A stretch of 64,000 bases of DNA, taken from contig NZ_OY734020.1 of assembly GCF_963455295.1 (NCBI RefSeq), positions 1,984,001 through 2,048,000 on the forward strand. The letters run 5' to 3'. The DNA is from Candidatus Thiodiazotropha sp. CDECU1 (GTDB taxonomy: Bacteria; Pseudomonadota; Gammaproteobacteria; Chromatiales; Chromatiaceae). The position numbers and the translations under genes are program-made. Within the stretch, counting starts at the first letter, position 1. The number at the start of each line of letters is the position of its first letter. Below, piece after piece: positions 18,674 through 28,293 of this stretch. Under the pieces are notes generated by a model that saw nothing but the letters and a program-made list of their open reading frames with translations, did no database searches and was not told the DNA's origin.

Positions 18674-21600
18674 ATGAAAAGGTCTAATATCATGAAGCTG
18701 AGAATCAAACCGATCGTCGCCGCCTGTGCATTGGCCATGGCCGCCGGGCAAGCGGGCGCTATCGACTACTATCTCGCGGCAAAGCAATACGATAAGGTGC
18801 TGATGCCAGGTACACCCTTGGAAACGACGGTTCCTATGTGGGGGTATGTTATCGATCCCGATAACGGTGCCAACAATGTTGGTGATTGTTATGAAGCGGG
18901 CGATGCGGCTGCACGCCAGTTGTGCGTGGACGGGTTGCCTGATCCCGCTGTTCCGGGACCACAGCTGAGCATGCCGTCCACCGACAATCAGTTGAGGATA
19001 TTCCTCTCCAATGGTTTGCCCGAAGCGACCTCTATAGTGATACCCGGTCAAGAACTGCCTTGGTCAAATAATAATAACGGTCCGACCTTTGTCCGTCCGA
19101 ACGGTACGCTGAGGATCGGTAATCGAAATGGTATGAACCAGAAAATGCGTTCCTACGGTCGAGAGGCCGCAGCGAATGGTGGTATCAGGAGTTACCGATG
19201 GACCAACTTCCGTGCCAATCCCATTAACGAAACCGGCACCTTCATCTATCATACGGGCACCCATCCCCAGAAGCAGCTCTACATGGGGCTGTTTGGAGCG
19301 GTTACCAAGGATTTCATCCCCGGTGAAGTCTATGAAGGTGTGCCGTACGCTTCCGATACCACCCTCTTCTACAGTGATATCGACCCGGCATTTAACGCAG
19401 CGGTGGTAGCGGGTACCCTCGAGACAGCCATCGAGCGCCATCCAAGCTGGTTCCTGATCAACGGTGAACCCTATGTGCCCGGCACCACGCCGGATATATT
19501 GGGTATGGCCACCAATCAGCCCAATCTGATTCGTTTCGCAAGTGCCACAACCGAGAAGCACGTACCTGTGCTGCAGGGTCTCTACGGCACCATCCATGGC
19601 GAGGACGGCATACAGTACAACTGGCAGGACAGTGTGGCCAATACCACGACACCTGCACCGATTCAGCAGTACTCGATCGGCCTGCCCCCCCTCAAGACCA
19701 AGGATGTGATTGTCAATCCTGCCGCTGCAGACAGGTATGCAATCTATGACGGTAATGGCTACATGACCAATCCGAGCGATCCGGACAATGAGGCCGTGGG
19801 TGATACAACCGGTGGTATGCTGCGTTTCATCAGCTTTACCCAGGGTGCCAATCAGCCGCCAGTTACCGTGGCGGATCAGGTGGAGATTTCCATACCGGAA
19901 CTCGCAGCCGGAGCTGTCTCAGTGGATGTGGATGTGTTGATCAACGATTCAGATCCTGAAGGCGCAGCACTGGGTGTTCTCGACACGGTTGATCAGTTTG
20001 TCGGCACCAATCTTGTCATCGATTGGACATGCTCCTCCACAACCGACAACTGTACCGCTGTAGCGACCGCCACCGATCCCTGGACCTCGCCGGTGGTAAA
20101 TGATTTTGCCTATACGGCTACAGATTCCAATGCAGCAACAACTGACACGGCAGGAACCGTCACAGTGACTGTGGTGCAGAATATGGCACCTGTCCCAGCT
20201 GACGATACCCTCGCGGCCGTGACAGATGCGCCGATCAACTTCAACCTCTACACCGATCTGGTGCTGCCCAACGACACAGATGCTGAAGACACCCTGTCGG
20301 TTACAGCAGTGGATGTGAATGCAGCCACGGATCTGGATGCAGGTGTGGTGAGCTGTCCCGATCTGGTGCTGGGCGATTGTACCTACACACCGCCTGACCC
20401 GTTACCGGCAACCATACCTTTCGACAAGACCTTCACCTATACAGTGTCTGATGGTGTGAACCCTGACTCTGCACCGGTGACAGTCACCATCAATGTGGAT
20501 CTGCCGGGTGATCCCGCAATAGCCAATGACGATCCCTTGTATGCAACGGATGAAGACACAATCCTGAACGTCGATGCACTGACGGGTGTGCTGGCCAACG
20601 ATACGGATAGTGCCAGCGGACCATTGGCAGGAACCGAGACGGCCGTGTTGGTTGCCGGTAGCGGACCATCCAATGCCGCCAACTTTGTCCTCAATAGCGA
20701 CGGTTCGTTCGACTATGAGCCGTTTGTCGACTTTAACGGTACCGACAGCTTTCAGTATGTGGTGAATAACGGTGTCGACAGTCTGCCTGCCACGGTGACC
20801 ATCACGGTTAATCCCGTGGCTGATCCACCGGTTGCAGTTGCTGACAGCTTTGTGATGGCTCAAAACGCAGTGCTCGATGAAGCGGCGCCGGGCGTCCTGG
20901 TCAATGATACAGACCCGGAAGACGATCCGCTGACTGCAGTGCTGGTGAGCGGCCCAAGCTGTGCCTGGACTACCGGACCGAATGGGGCCAACGCATTTGT
21001 GCTCAACGCTGACGGTTCATTCCACTATGAACCGATTCCGGGTTGGAACAGCACATTGCCGGATACCAATACCATCTGTCCGGGTGTCACAGGTGATGAC
21101 TCATTCACTTATGTGGCAAATGACGGTGTGGACGACAGTGCAACTGCTGTGACAGTGACTATCAGCGTCAATCCTCAGACAGCACCGACGGCAGTCAATG
21201 ACACGTTCATTCTGGATACGCCGGTCGATACGATCTTTACCTTTGAGGGTGAGCTCGTCAATGCGTTGTATGAGATCCCGGCTCCTGGCGTGCTCGATAA
21301 CGATACCTATATCCCGCCGCAGACGCTGACCGAAGTAAATGATCCGGATAATCTGACGCCATCATTGGCGGATGACGGAACCATCAATTTCGAGATTGAC
21401 AATATCGATACGGGCATTATCGCCACGCTGGAGTATCAGATTACAGATGACACCGGTGCGACGAGTAACATTGCTCAGGTGGATCTGGTCAGACAAATCG
21501 CCGTGGAGAAAGCGGGATTCAACCTGAACGAAGATGGCGGTATCGAAGTCGGCGGTAATCCAGCCAATGACGACTGGCGGATTGAAGGTACTGTAGATCC

Positions 21601-21898
21601 CACGGTGATTCCGCTAGGCACTGAGATCTACGCGTTCATCATCAGAGAAGGCGTTGTCGATCCTATCCCGATCAATACCCCAGCGGATATCGACGGGAAT
21701 AATGATAATGGCACTGTCTTTGACGAGAATAGCTGGAGAATCCTGATCAACGACGTAGGCATCGACGGACCGCGGGGCGATTCACCCCCTGTCAACGGTG
21801 TTAGTGACAAGATCCGTATCGAGGCCCATGTGGTTAACCCCGATACCAGTATCACTGTCATTACCTATAATAATGTGACGATCAGTGTAGTAGACTAG
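18674..21898 (+). CDS. Cupredoxin-fold protein fused to about five Ig/cadherin-like domains
   Basis: This is an exported protein of about 1074 residues (signal peptide ending AAGQAGA). The ATG at 18674 fits the GGAG at 18661-18664. Residues up to about 395 look like two cupredoxin domains of the same lineage as the two preceding genes, with TGTFIYHTGTHPQKQLYMG and the shared phrases WFLINGEPY and MPGTPLETTVPMWGY, but most copper ligands are absent. From about residue 397 to the end there are about five tandem bacterial Ig/cadherin-like domains with repeated VLANDTD, NSDGSFDYEP and FTYVANDG phrases. The catalytic capacity is probably lost, and a structural or surface-attachment role is inferred. 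It ends the copper-oxidase run and is followed by a strong terminator. Confidence 0.82.
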   Translation: MKRSNIMKLRIKPIVAACALAMAAGQAGAIDYYLAAKQYDKVLMPGTPLETTVPMWGYVIDPDNGANNVGDCYEAGDAAARQLCVDGLPDPAVPGPQLSMPSTDNQLRIFLSNGLPEATSIVIPGQELPWSNNNNGPTFVRPNGTLRIGNRNGMNQKMRSYGREAAANGGIRSYRWTNFRANPINETGTFIYHTGTHPQKQLYMGLFGAVTKDFIPGEVYEGVPYASDTTLFYSDIDPAFNAAVVAGTLETAIERHPSWFLINGEPYVPGTTPDILGMATNQPNLIRFASATTEKHVPVLQGLYGTIHGEDGIQYNWQDSVANTTTPAPIQQYSIGLPPLKTKDVIVNPAAADRYAIYDGNGYMTNPSDPDNEAVGDTTGGMLRFISFTQGANQPPVTVADQVEISIPELAAGAVSVDVDVLINDSDPEGAALGVLDTVDQFVGTNLVIDWTCSSTTDNCTAVATATDPWTSPVVNDFAYTATDSNAATTDTAGTVTVTVVQNMAPVPADDTLAAVTDAPINFNLYTDLVLPNDTDAEDTLSVTAVDVNAATDLDAGVVSCPDLVLGDCTYTPPDPLPATIPFDKTFTYTVSDGVNPDSAPVTVTINVDLPGDPAIANDDPLYATDEDTILNVDALTGVLANDTDSASGPLAGTETAVLVAGSGPSNAANFVLNSDGSFDYEPFVDFNGTDSFQYVVNNGVDSLPATVTITVNPVADPPVAVADSFVMAQNAVLDEAAPGVLVNDTDPEDDPLTAVLVSGPSCAWTTGPNGANAFVLNADGSFHYEPIPGWNSTLPDTNTICPGVTGDDSFTYVANDGVDDSATAVTVTISVNPQTAPTAVNDTFILDTPVDTIFTFEGELVNALYEIPAPGVLDNDTYIPPQTLTEVNDPDNLTPSLADDGTINFEIDNIDTGIIATLEYQITDDTGATSNIAQVDLVRQIAVEKAGFNLNEDGGIEVGGNPANDDWRIEGTVDPTVIPLGTEIYAFIIREGVVDPIPINTPADIDGNNDNGTVFDENSWRILINDVGIDGPRGDSPPVNGVSDKIRIEAHVVNPDTSITVITYNNVTISVVD

Positions 21899-21909
21899 CT
21901 GAGTAACAG

Positions 21910-21946
21910 CCGCCACGCCTCTGTCAGGGAGGGGTGGCGGTTTTTT
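21910..21946 (+). terminator. Intrinsic terminator after the copper-oxidase cluster
   Basis: CCGCCACGCCTC pairs with GAGGGGTGGCGG and is followed by TTTTTT at 21941-21946. It lies 12 bases after the stop of the cupredoxin/Ig protein and marks the end of the giant-gene/oxidase operon. Confidence 0.88.
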
Positions 21947-21956
21947 CTTATTTAGC

Positions 21957-22583
21957 ATGTATAATCAACAGCATATGAAAATCGATAGCAGTAAAGATGG
22001 TTATAAAGTAAAGCAGGATGATGAGGAGTTGTTACCCCAGGGTAATCCGATCATTGTTCTGTTCGTCCTGTTACTCTGCATGTCCCTCCTGTTTTTCCTG
22101 ACTTCTTCTATCGCAGAGAGTGCCGAGTCACCGCTGCCGGTGAAGGGGGCTGAGACAGGACAAAAAGTTGTAGCCAAGTGGAAGCCACCCGTTGCGCCCA
22201 AGGTCACAATGCCTGAACTGGTAAGTGATGAATTGGCAAAAGAGTTCGCAGACAAGTGGGGCATCGAGCTGATTAGCCTGAGGTTAACCGCTGCTGGCTA
22301 TATGATCGATTTTCGGTTTCGCGTGTTGGATGTAGAGAAATCGAAGCCCTTTTTCGATCACAGGATAAAACCGCATCTGGTGGTTGAGCGTTCCAATGCT
22401 AAACTACCAATACCCATGGCGGCCAAGGTAGGTGGATTCAGAACCACCAATCGGGGTCAAAACATCAAACCCAACAAGACCTACTATATGGTGTTCGGTA
22501 ATCCTGATGCCCACGTCAAGTCGGGTCAGAAGGTGACCATGGTTATCGGTGGCTTCAAAGCCAAGCATTTGAAGGTTCAGTAA
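21957..22583 (+). CDS. Small membrane-anchored protein of unknown function
   Basis: This is a 208-residue protein with a short polar N-terminus, one hydrophobic helix (about residues 28-50, PIIVLFVLLLCMSLLFFLTS) and a soluble domain of about 150 residues rich in beta strands. Notable segments are ADKWGIELISLRLTAAGYMI, DFRFRVLDVEKSKPFFDHRI and TYYMVFGNPDAHVKSGQKV. I do not recognise the family with certainty. There is no clear ribosome binding site for the ATG at 21957; the second ATG at 21975 is possible. It follows the oxidase terminator by only 11 bases and precedes the Calx-beta gene by 20, so it may read from its own promoter within the terminator region or by read-through. Confidence 0.75.
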   Translation: MYNQQHMKIDSSKDGYKVKQDDEELLPQGNPIIVLFVLLLCMSLLFFLTSSIAESAESPLPVKGAETGQKVVAKWKPPVAPKVTMPELVSDELAKEFADKWGIELISLRLTAAGYMIDFRFRVLDVEKSKPFFDHRIKPHLVVERSNAKLPIPMAAKVGGFRTTNRGQNIKPNKTYYMVFGNPDAHVKSGQKVTMVIGGFKAKHLKVQ

Positions 22584-22603
22584 TTTCACTAAGAGATGGA
22601 GCT

Positions 22604-25600
22604 ATGCTTGATATAAAATCCGTGGTTCGTTTTTTACCTCTGCTCATGTTGCTTGTTCCATTTCAAAGTGGAGCGGCAGTGACTGTCTATTGCTGTGATG
22701 CAACCGCGGAAGCGCAGTACATCCAGGACCTCAATGCACTTCAAACGGTCTCAGTCGATCTGGCAACCGAGAGTTTTGAAGGGGATGCATGGAACAATAC
22801 CCGAACAACGCCTCAGCTGACTGTTACAAATCAAAGCATCACCTGGGGGGCCACTTCGAATGAGGTTGCGGGCATCAGGACCAGTACAGGTGGTGGGGAT
22901 ACCCACGAAGGCAGCTATATTCTGTTTGCGGTAGATCAGGATAATGCCCATTTGACACCTGACAATATCACTCTGACCGCCAACGGCATTACGCTGTATG
23001 GCGTTGGAGGCTGGTTTCGGAGTTCCGGTGGTCCCGAAATAGTCTTCACTACGGATGGGGATGCTGTCGATTTCACAGGACAGCAATCCAGCGTGTTTGA
23101 CTGGACATTTCTCGGATTCATCGACGACGGTGGATTCACAACCCTGCTCATCGATACCGCGGATACGATTGGCGATGATATTCGCATCTTCTTTTCCGAC
23201 GATTTCACCATCGCCGCACAAGCCGGGGCCTTCCCTGGGCAGAATCTGCAATTCAGCAGTGTGAGTTACAACGCCAGCGAAAATGCGGGTTCCGCCGCAA
23301 TCACCGTGACACGCTCCGGTGGCAGCAGCGGCGCGCTCTCAATCGATTACGCCACCACCGGTGACGGAACAGCGACGCCAGGTCAGGACTTTACCACAAC
23401 CTCCGGTACACTTGACTTCGCGGAGGGCGAAACCAGCAAACAGTTTACCGTTGAGTTGCTCGATGATGCCATTTTCGAAGGTGACGAGACCGTCGGTCTT
23501 CTGCTCACCGGCAGCAGTGTTGGTGCGCTCAATACCGCTACCTTGACGCTCACGGAAAACGATGCACAGCCCTTCGGCAGTGTGGAATTCAGTGGCTCAA
23601 ACTATCAAGTGGGTGAGGATGCCGGGAGTCTGACCGTCAGTGTGCAGAGAAACGGCGGCAGTGTCGGTGCCGGATCTGTCGACTACAGCGTAAGTGACGG
23701 TACGGCTACTGCAGGGAGTGATTATTCAGCCACATCCGGATCTCTGGCCTTTACCGACGCCCAGATCAGCGGCACTTTTACCATAGACATTCTTGACGAT
23801 GCATTACAAGAGGGTACCGAATCAATTATCCTCAGTTTGAGCAATGCAGTCAGTGTTTCACTCGGTGCTGGAGACTTCGCGGAAGTCCATATCGTGGATG
23901 ATGAGCCTACACCGGCCATGGGCAGCATTCAGTTCAGCGGTTCTGCGTACAGTGTTTCTGAAACTGCCACTGAGATCGCAATTCCTGTGGTAAGAATCAG
24001 CGGTAGCATGGGGGCTGTCAGTGTCACCTGTACTACCACGGATTCCAGTGCCACGGCTGGCAGTGACTACGTGGCGACACAAAGTACGATCAACTTTGCA
24101 GCAGGCGAGACCCTGCAGAACTGTCGTATACCGATTACCGATGACAGTGCATATGAAAATGACGAGGTGTTCAATGTCACCCTTAGTGCTCCTGCCGGGG
24201 GAGCGGTTCTGGGTACAACTTCGTCAGCAAATGTAACCATCGAAAGCAATGATTCCGCACCAGCCGCAGGCAGTCTTCAATTCGGATTATCCAGTTTTGA
24301 GCAGGTAGAGAACGGGTCGGTTGCCACCATAACAGTCGCGCGTAGCGGTGGCAGCAGCGGAACGGTAACGGTGGATTATGCCACTGTGAACGGTACCGCC
24401 ACCGCAGGCAGTGACTACACCGCAGCCAGCGGCAGTCTCACCTTTGCAGACGGGGTGACATCCAGCTCATTCCAGGTTTCGATTCTTGATGACAACAGCT
24501 ATGAGGGTGACGAGACTGTTTCTTTACAGTTGAGTAATCCGGGTGGCGGTGCCGTGATCGGAAATGTAGGAAGTGCTGTACTCACACTTCAGGATGATGA
24601 GCAAGCACCTGCCTCAGGCACGTTGGTCTTCGAGCTGGATGGTTTTTCAGCGAATGAGTTTGACGGTAGTGTCAGGATCAATGTCGTACGTCAGGGCGGC
24701 AGCAGCGGCGCGGTTTTGGTCAATTACGCCACCAGTGACGGTACCGCCATGGCTGGCAGCGACTATTCCGTAGCTAGTGGCACGCTCTCATTCGCGGAAG
24801 GGGAGATTTCACAGGGCTTCGATGTGACGCTTGCAGACGACGCGGATTTTGAAGGCAGCGAAACCATTAATCTGACCCTCAGTGATCCCTTCGGTGCCGT
24901 TCTAGGGAGTCCGTCTTCAGCGACGATCACACTCTCTGACGATGATGATCCTCCAGCAGGTGGCGCCTTGGATTTTTCTGCCGGGAACTACACCGTTTCC
25001 GAGGATGGAACCAGCGTCACAATATCCGTAACCCGCAGTGGCGGATCCACCGGAGCTGTTTCGGTTGACTATGCCACTTTGGATAACAGCGCGGTGGCGT
25101 CGTCAGACTATACCTTTGCTACCGGCAGTATCAGTTATGCTGACGGTGAATCGGGCAGCAAGTCGTTCGATGTTCAAATCGTTGATGACACAGATCTGGA
25201 AGGGAATGAGCTGGTCAATCTGGTGCTTACCAATGTACAGGGTGGTGCAGTGCTGGGTGGACAGAGTCAATCTTTCCTCACTATCACTGATGATGAAGCG
25301 CAATCCGCTTCGGCAGTACTCGGTTTTTCGGTGAACAGTCTCTCTGTCAGTGAAGACTCGGGCAATGCATCCATCACCATCACTCGAACCACTTCAACAT
25401 CAGGCACCATTACTGTTGATCTTTCTGTAGACTCCTCAGATGCGACGGCGGGAATCGATTACAACGTCACCACTGGAACCCTGCAATTCAATGACGGTGA
25501 AACTGAAAAGGTTTTCACAGTCCAGATCCTTGACAATACCGTAACCGATGGCAATAGAACGATTACCTTCACACTTGGTAATGCAACTGGCACTGCTGTC

Positions 25601-25792
25601 ATCGATTCCAACAATGGTACCCTGACTTTGACGATCGTTGATGACGAATCAAGTTCCGGTGGTGACTCCGGAGGCGGTGGTGGTGGAGGAAGTCTTGATC
25701 TGCTCGTGCTGATGCTGATGCTGGTGATCGTCCTCCAATACAGTCGATTGTATGATTACTCCCTATTGCGGAGATTATTTCTACAACGATAA
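22604..25792 (+). CDS. Secreted seven-repeat Calx-beta protein with GlyGly-CTERM-like tail
   Basis: This 1062-residue protein has a signal peptide (cleavage after QSGAA). The N-terminal ~200 residues resemble a choice-of-anchor domain (ATESFEGDAW, GVGGWFRSSGG, FDWTFLGFIDD). From about residue 220 there are seven Calx-beta repeats, each with an F/YSVSEDAG-type start, RSGGSSGAVSVDYAT, TATAGSDY and DDxxxEGDET motifs, which normally bind calcium. The last 47 residues are Ser/Gly-rich (SSSGGDSGGGGGGGS), then a hydrophobic helix, then Arg-containing residues. This layout matches GlyGly-CTERM, a signal processed by rhombosortase in type II secretion substrates. The type II cluster lies 7 kb downstream. 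Confidence 0.85.
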   Translation: MLDIKSVVRFLPLLMLLVPFQSGAAVTVYCCDATAEAQYIQDLNALQTVSVDLATESFEGDAWNNTRTTPQLTVTNQSITWGATSNEVAGIRTSTGGGDTHEGSYILFAVDQDNAHLTPDNITLTANGITLYGVGGWFRSSGGPEIVFTTDGDAVDFTGQQSSVFDWTFLGFIDDGGFTTLLIDTADTIGDDIRIFFSDDFTIAAQAGAFPGQNLQFSSVSYNASENAGSAAITVTRSGGSSGALSIDYATTGDGTATPGQDFTTTSGTLDFAEGETSKQFTVELLDDAIFEGDETVGLLLTGSSVGALNTATLTLTENDAQPFGSVEFSGSNYQVGEDAGSLTVSVQRNGGSVGAGSVDYSVSDGTATAGSDYSATSGSLAFTDAQISGTFTIDILDDALQEGTESIILSLSNAVSVSLGAGDFAEVHIVDDEPTPAMGSIQFSGSAYSVSETATEIAIPVVRISGSMGAVSVTCTTTDSSATAGSDYVATQSTINFAAGETLQNCRIPITDDSAYENDEVFNVTLSAPAGGAVLGTTSSANVTIESNDSAPAAGSLQFGLSSFEQVENGSVATITVARSGGSSGTVTVDYATVNGTATAGSDYTAASGSLTFADGVTSSSFQVSILDDNSYEGDETVSLQLSNPGGGAVIGNVGSAVLTLQDDEQAPASGTLVFELDGFSANEFDGSVRINVVRQGGSSGAVLVNYATSDGTAMAGSDYSVASGTLSFAEGEISQGFDVTLADDADFEGSETINLTLSDPFGAVLGSPSSATITLSDDDDPPAGGALDFSAGNYTVSEDGTSVTISVTRSGGSTGAVSVDYATLDNSAVASSDYTFATGSISYADGESGSKSFDVQIVDDTDLEGNELVNLVLTNVQGGAVLGGQSQSFLTITDDEAQSASAVLGFSVNSLSVSEDSGNASITITRTTSTSGTITVDLSVDSSDATAGIDYNVTTGTLQFNDGETEKVFTVQILDNTVTDGNRTITFTLGNATGTAVIDSNNGTLTLTIVDDESSSGGDSGGGGGGGSLDLLVLMLMLVIVLQYSRLYDYSLLRRLFLQR

Positions 25793-25827
25793 ACAGCGGC
25801 GGTGGATCCTTTCGATAGAAGGTGGTA

Positions 25828-26622
25828 ATGATGTCGAAAAAAGCGTGGAGAAGTGAGACGTTAAACAATAGTTTACGTTTCATGCTAAAGACTCTGGTGT
25901 TCTCATGTGTACTATCCACTTCGCTGAATGGAGTCGCAGAGGAGCTACCGAGCATCGCGAAGTCTGAAAATGACAAGCCGAGCTTCATCCCGCCATTCAA
26001 AATGGACTGCGTAACGAAACCGACCAAAAGCCCGACTCTTGGTGAGCGCTTCAAGCTGGTAGCAAACATGGATGACCATTCCCATCATGACCATGCCAAG
26101 CATATGAAAATGATGGAGAGCAGGAACTATAAGCTGAATTCTGCGAGTTACTCAGTTCCTGATGTGGAGTTGACTTCGCACAGAGGAGAACAGAAGCGAT
26201 TGTCTGATGTGCTGAATAGCGATAAGCCGATCATGTTGAATTTCATATTTACCACCTGCACGACCATCTGCCCTGTCCTTTCGGCCAGTTTTCACCAGGT
26301 TCAGGAGATTCTCGGGGAAGAGAGCGACAGGGTTGATATGGTCTCGATTACTATCGATCCTGATTACGATACGCCGGAACAGCTGATGAAGTATTCGAAA
26401 CGGTTTAAGGCCGGTGATCAATGGCAGTTCTTTACAGGAAGCTACCAGGATGTGGTAATGGTGGAGAAGGCCTTTGATATCTTCCGTGGTTCAAAAATGA
26501 ACCATGAACCAATCACCCTCATACGCGATCGAAACGGGGAACAGTGGACTCGTATCAATGGCCTGGCCAGTGCTGAGGATATTGTAAAAGAATACCGTAA
26601 AATAACAGCAGGAAGCCAATGA
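25828..26622 (+). CDS. SCO1/SenC-family copper chaperone
   Basis: This is a membrane-anchored periplasmic protein of about 264 residues in the SCO1/SenC family, which delivers copper to oxidases. The thioredoxin-like domain has the copper/redox motif TTCTTICP (C144 and C148 from the ATG at 25828) and the distal ligand histidine in GSKMNHEPITLI (about H226). Unusually, a His/Met-rich loop DDHSHHDHAKHMKM (about residues 83-96) precedes the fold and is a candidate extra copper site. An ATG at 25831 is equally possible; the ribosome binding site is GAAGGTGG. Its stop overlaps the next gene by 4 bases. Its place right after the copper-oxidase genes suggests it metallates them, which is inference. 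Confidence 0.88.
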   Translation: MMSKKAWRSETLNNSLRFMLKTLVFSCVLSTSLNGVAEELPSIAKSENDKPSFIPPFKMDCVTKPTKSPTLGERFKLVANMDDHSHHDHAKHMKMMESRNYKLNSASYSVPDVELTSHRGEQKRLSDVLNSDKPIMLNFIFTTCTTICPVLSASFHQVQEILGEESDRVDMVSITIDPDYDTPEQLMKYSKRFKAGDQWQFFTGSYQDVVMVEKAFDIFRGSKMNHEPITLIRDRNGEQWTRINGLASAEDIVKEYRKITAGSQ

Positions 26623-28253
26623 GTAATTATCTCAAAGGGATTGTAAAATTATCGATCATCGTTTGTACTTTTTTCTACTCAACTGCATCCTTTAATGATG
26701 TTGAGGTGGGTTCCCGGGACTATGTCGTCGGGAAGGAGCTGTATAGCAAAGGTATCCTGCCTAACGGCAAACTGGTGAAAGCGACCATCCAGGGCGATAT
26801 CGCCGTGGAAGGCGATCAACTGATTTGTGAAACCTGCCATCGAAGGAGCGGACTGGGTTCGACCGAAGGTCAGCAGGTGGTACCGGCGATTGCCGGCAGC
26901 GTGTTATTCAAGCCTTTGAGAATTCCAACCAGTAAACCACCAGAACCACCAACCTACCGCGAAGCTTATACAAAAGAAACCCTGATGAAGGCGATCAGGG
27001 ATGGTATAGATGCCAATGGTGATCCTTTGGATCCATTCATGCCCAGGTATGAGATCGATGGCCAGGCGTTGGACGGCCTCATGGCGTATGTCAATACTTT
27101 GTCGAAAACGCCATCACCAGGTGTTACCGAAAATACCATTCACTTTGCAACGATTATTTTGTCGTCGAATAACGCGACGGATAATAAGGCTCTGCTTGAT
27201 GTGATGGAGCAATATGTCCAGCAGAAGAATATAGAAACAAGATATGAGAGCAAAAGAGCGAAAAATGCCCCTTGGCATAAGGCATGGTTGTTTGAGCCTT
27301 ACAGAAAGTGGCAGATCCATACCTGGGAGTTAAAAGGTGAGAAAGAGACCTGGCAGGCTCAATTGGACGCCTACTATACGCAACAGCCTGTATTCGCTTT
27401 GATCAATGGTCTTGTGCCCACAGGTTGGGAATCTATCAATGATTTTTGTGAAGGCTATGGCATACCCTGTCTGTTTCCCACAACACAACTTCCTGTGATC
27501 GATGATAACAATTTCTATACCATATACATGACCAGAGGAGCCGTGCATGAGGCAGAGGCGGTTGCTTCTTATATCAAGAAGAATCCCGCATCAGGCGAAG
27601 TCGTCCAGTTTTTCGACAATACCGATCAACAGAGTACAGTGGCAGCCAAATCGTTACGGATCGAATTGCAGAAGAGCGGTATCAAGGTGATGGATGTAGC
27701 GGTGGACAAACATCTTGACACCGCTGGTCTCTCTTCCGGCCTGGATGCGAAGCAAACTGTGGTTTTATGGTTGGATAAGCGTGCTTCAGATGAGCTGCTC
27801 AGCAGCGCCGCTATGTCGCAGACTGCTCCCAAGGTTGTATTGTCAACTCAATTTTATGGAACGGACAGCCTGCATATACCCCGAGAAATAGAGAAATCCC
27901 TTGTATTCGTGCATAGCTCAGAAATGCCCGGCCATCTGAACAGGCTGCTGTTGCGATCGACTGGGTGGTTCAAATCCAAGAGAATCTACAATTCTGCTAC
28001 AAGAGAGATTCAGGCCAACGCCTATTTTGCACTTAAGGTGGCTGGAGACGCCACAAAACATATTCGCGGCTATTTCTTTCGCGACTACTTCATCGAAAAG
28101 ATTGAGCATATGATCGATGATCTGCCCTATACATCCATCTACCCGAGAATAGGTATGGCGCCAGATCAGCGTTTTGTGTCCAGAGGATATTACCTCGCAA
28201 AAGTTGACGGAAAAGGAGGAATACGGAATATTACCGAGTGGATAACCCCATAA
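26619..28253 (+). CDS. Cytochrome c domain fused to a type 1 periplasmic-binding domain
   Basis: This is a 544-residue exported protein (signal-like N-terminus to about residue 25). The first domain is a class I cytochrome c, with CETCH at residues 70-74 and a likely axial Met in DPFMPRYEIDG, ending DGLMAYVNTL. The second, from about residue 165, resembles a type 1 periplasmic ligand-binding fold (TIHFATIILSSNNATDNKALLDVMEQY, later KTVVLWL-like strands and KSLRIELQKSG). Such a fusion joins electron transfer or redox sensing to ligand binding. It overlaps the Sco gene by 4 bases and precedes a membrane sensor kinase by 40, so it could be the periplasmic sensor input of that kinase. Confidence 0.8.
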   Translation: MSNYLKGIVKLSIIVCTFFYSTASFNDVEVGSRDYVVGKELYSKGILPNGKLVKATIQGDIAVEGDQLICETCHRRSGLGSTEGQQVVPAIAGSVLFKPLRIPTSKPPEPPTYREAYTKETLMKAIRDGIDANGDPLDPFMPRYEIDGQALDGLMAYVNTLSKTPSPGVTENTIHFATIILSSNNATDNKALLDVMEQYVQQKNIETRYESKRAKNAPWHKAWLFEPYRKWQIHTWELKGEKETWQAQLDAYYTQQPVFALINGLVPTGWESINDFCEGYGIPCLFPTTQLPVIDDNNFYTIYMTRGAVHEAEAVASYIKKNPASGEVVQFFDNTDQQSTVAAKSLRIELQKSGIKVMDVAVDKHLDTAGLSSGLDAKQTVVLWLDKRASDELLSSAAMSQTAPKVVLSTQFYGTDSLHIPREIEKSLVFVHSSEMPGHLNRLLLRSTGWFKSKRIYNSATREIQANAYFALKVAGDATKHIRGYFFRDYFIEKIEHMIDDLPYTSIYPRIGMAPDQRFVSRGYYLAKVDGKGGIRNITEWITP

Positions 28254-28293
28254 TCTATGTTTAGAGAACTAAAAACAGCTCTATACGCGAAAG

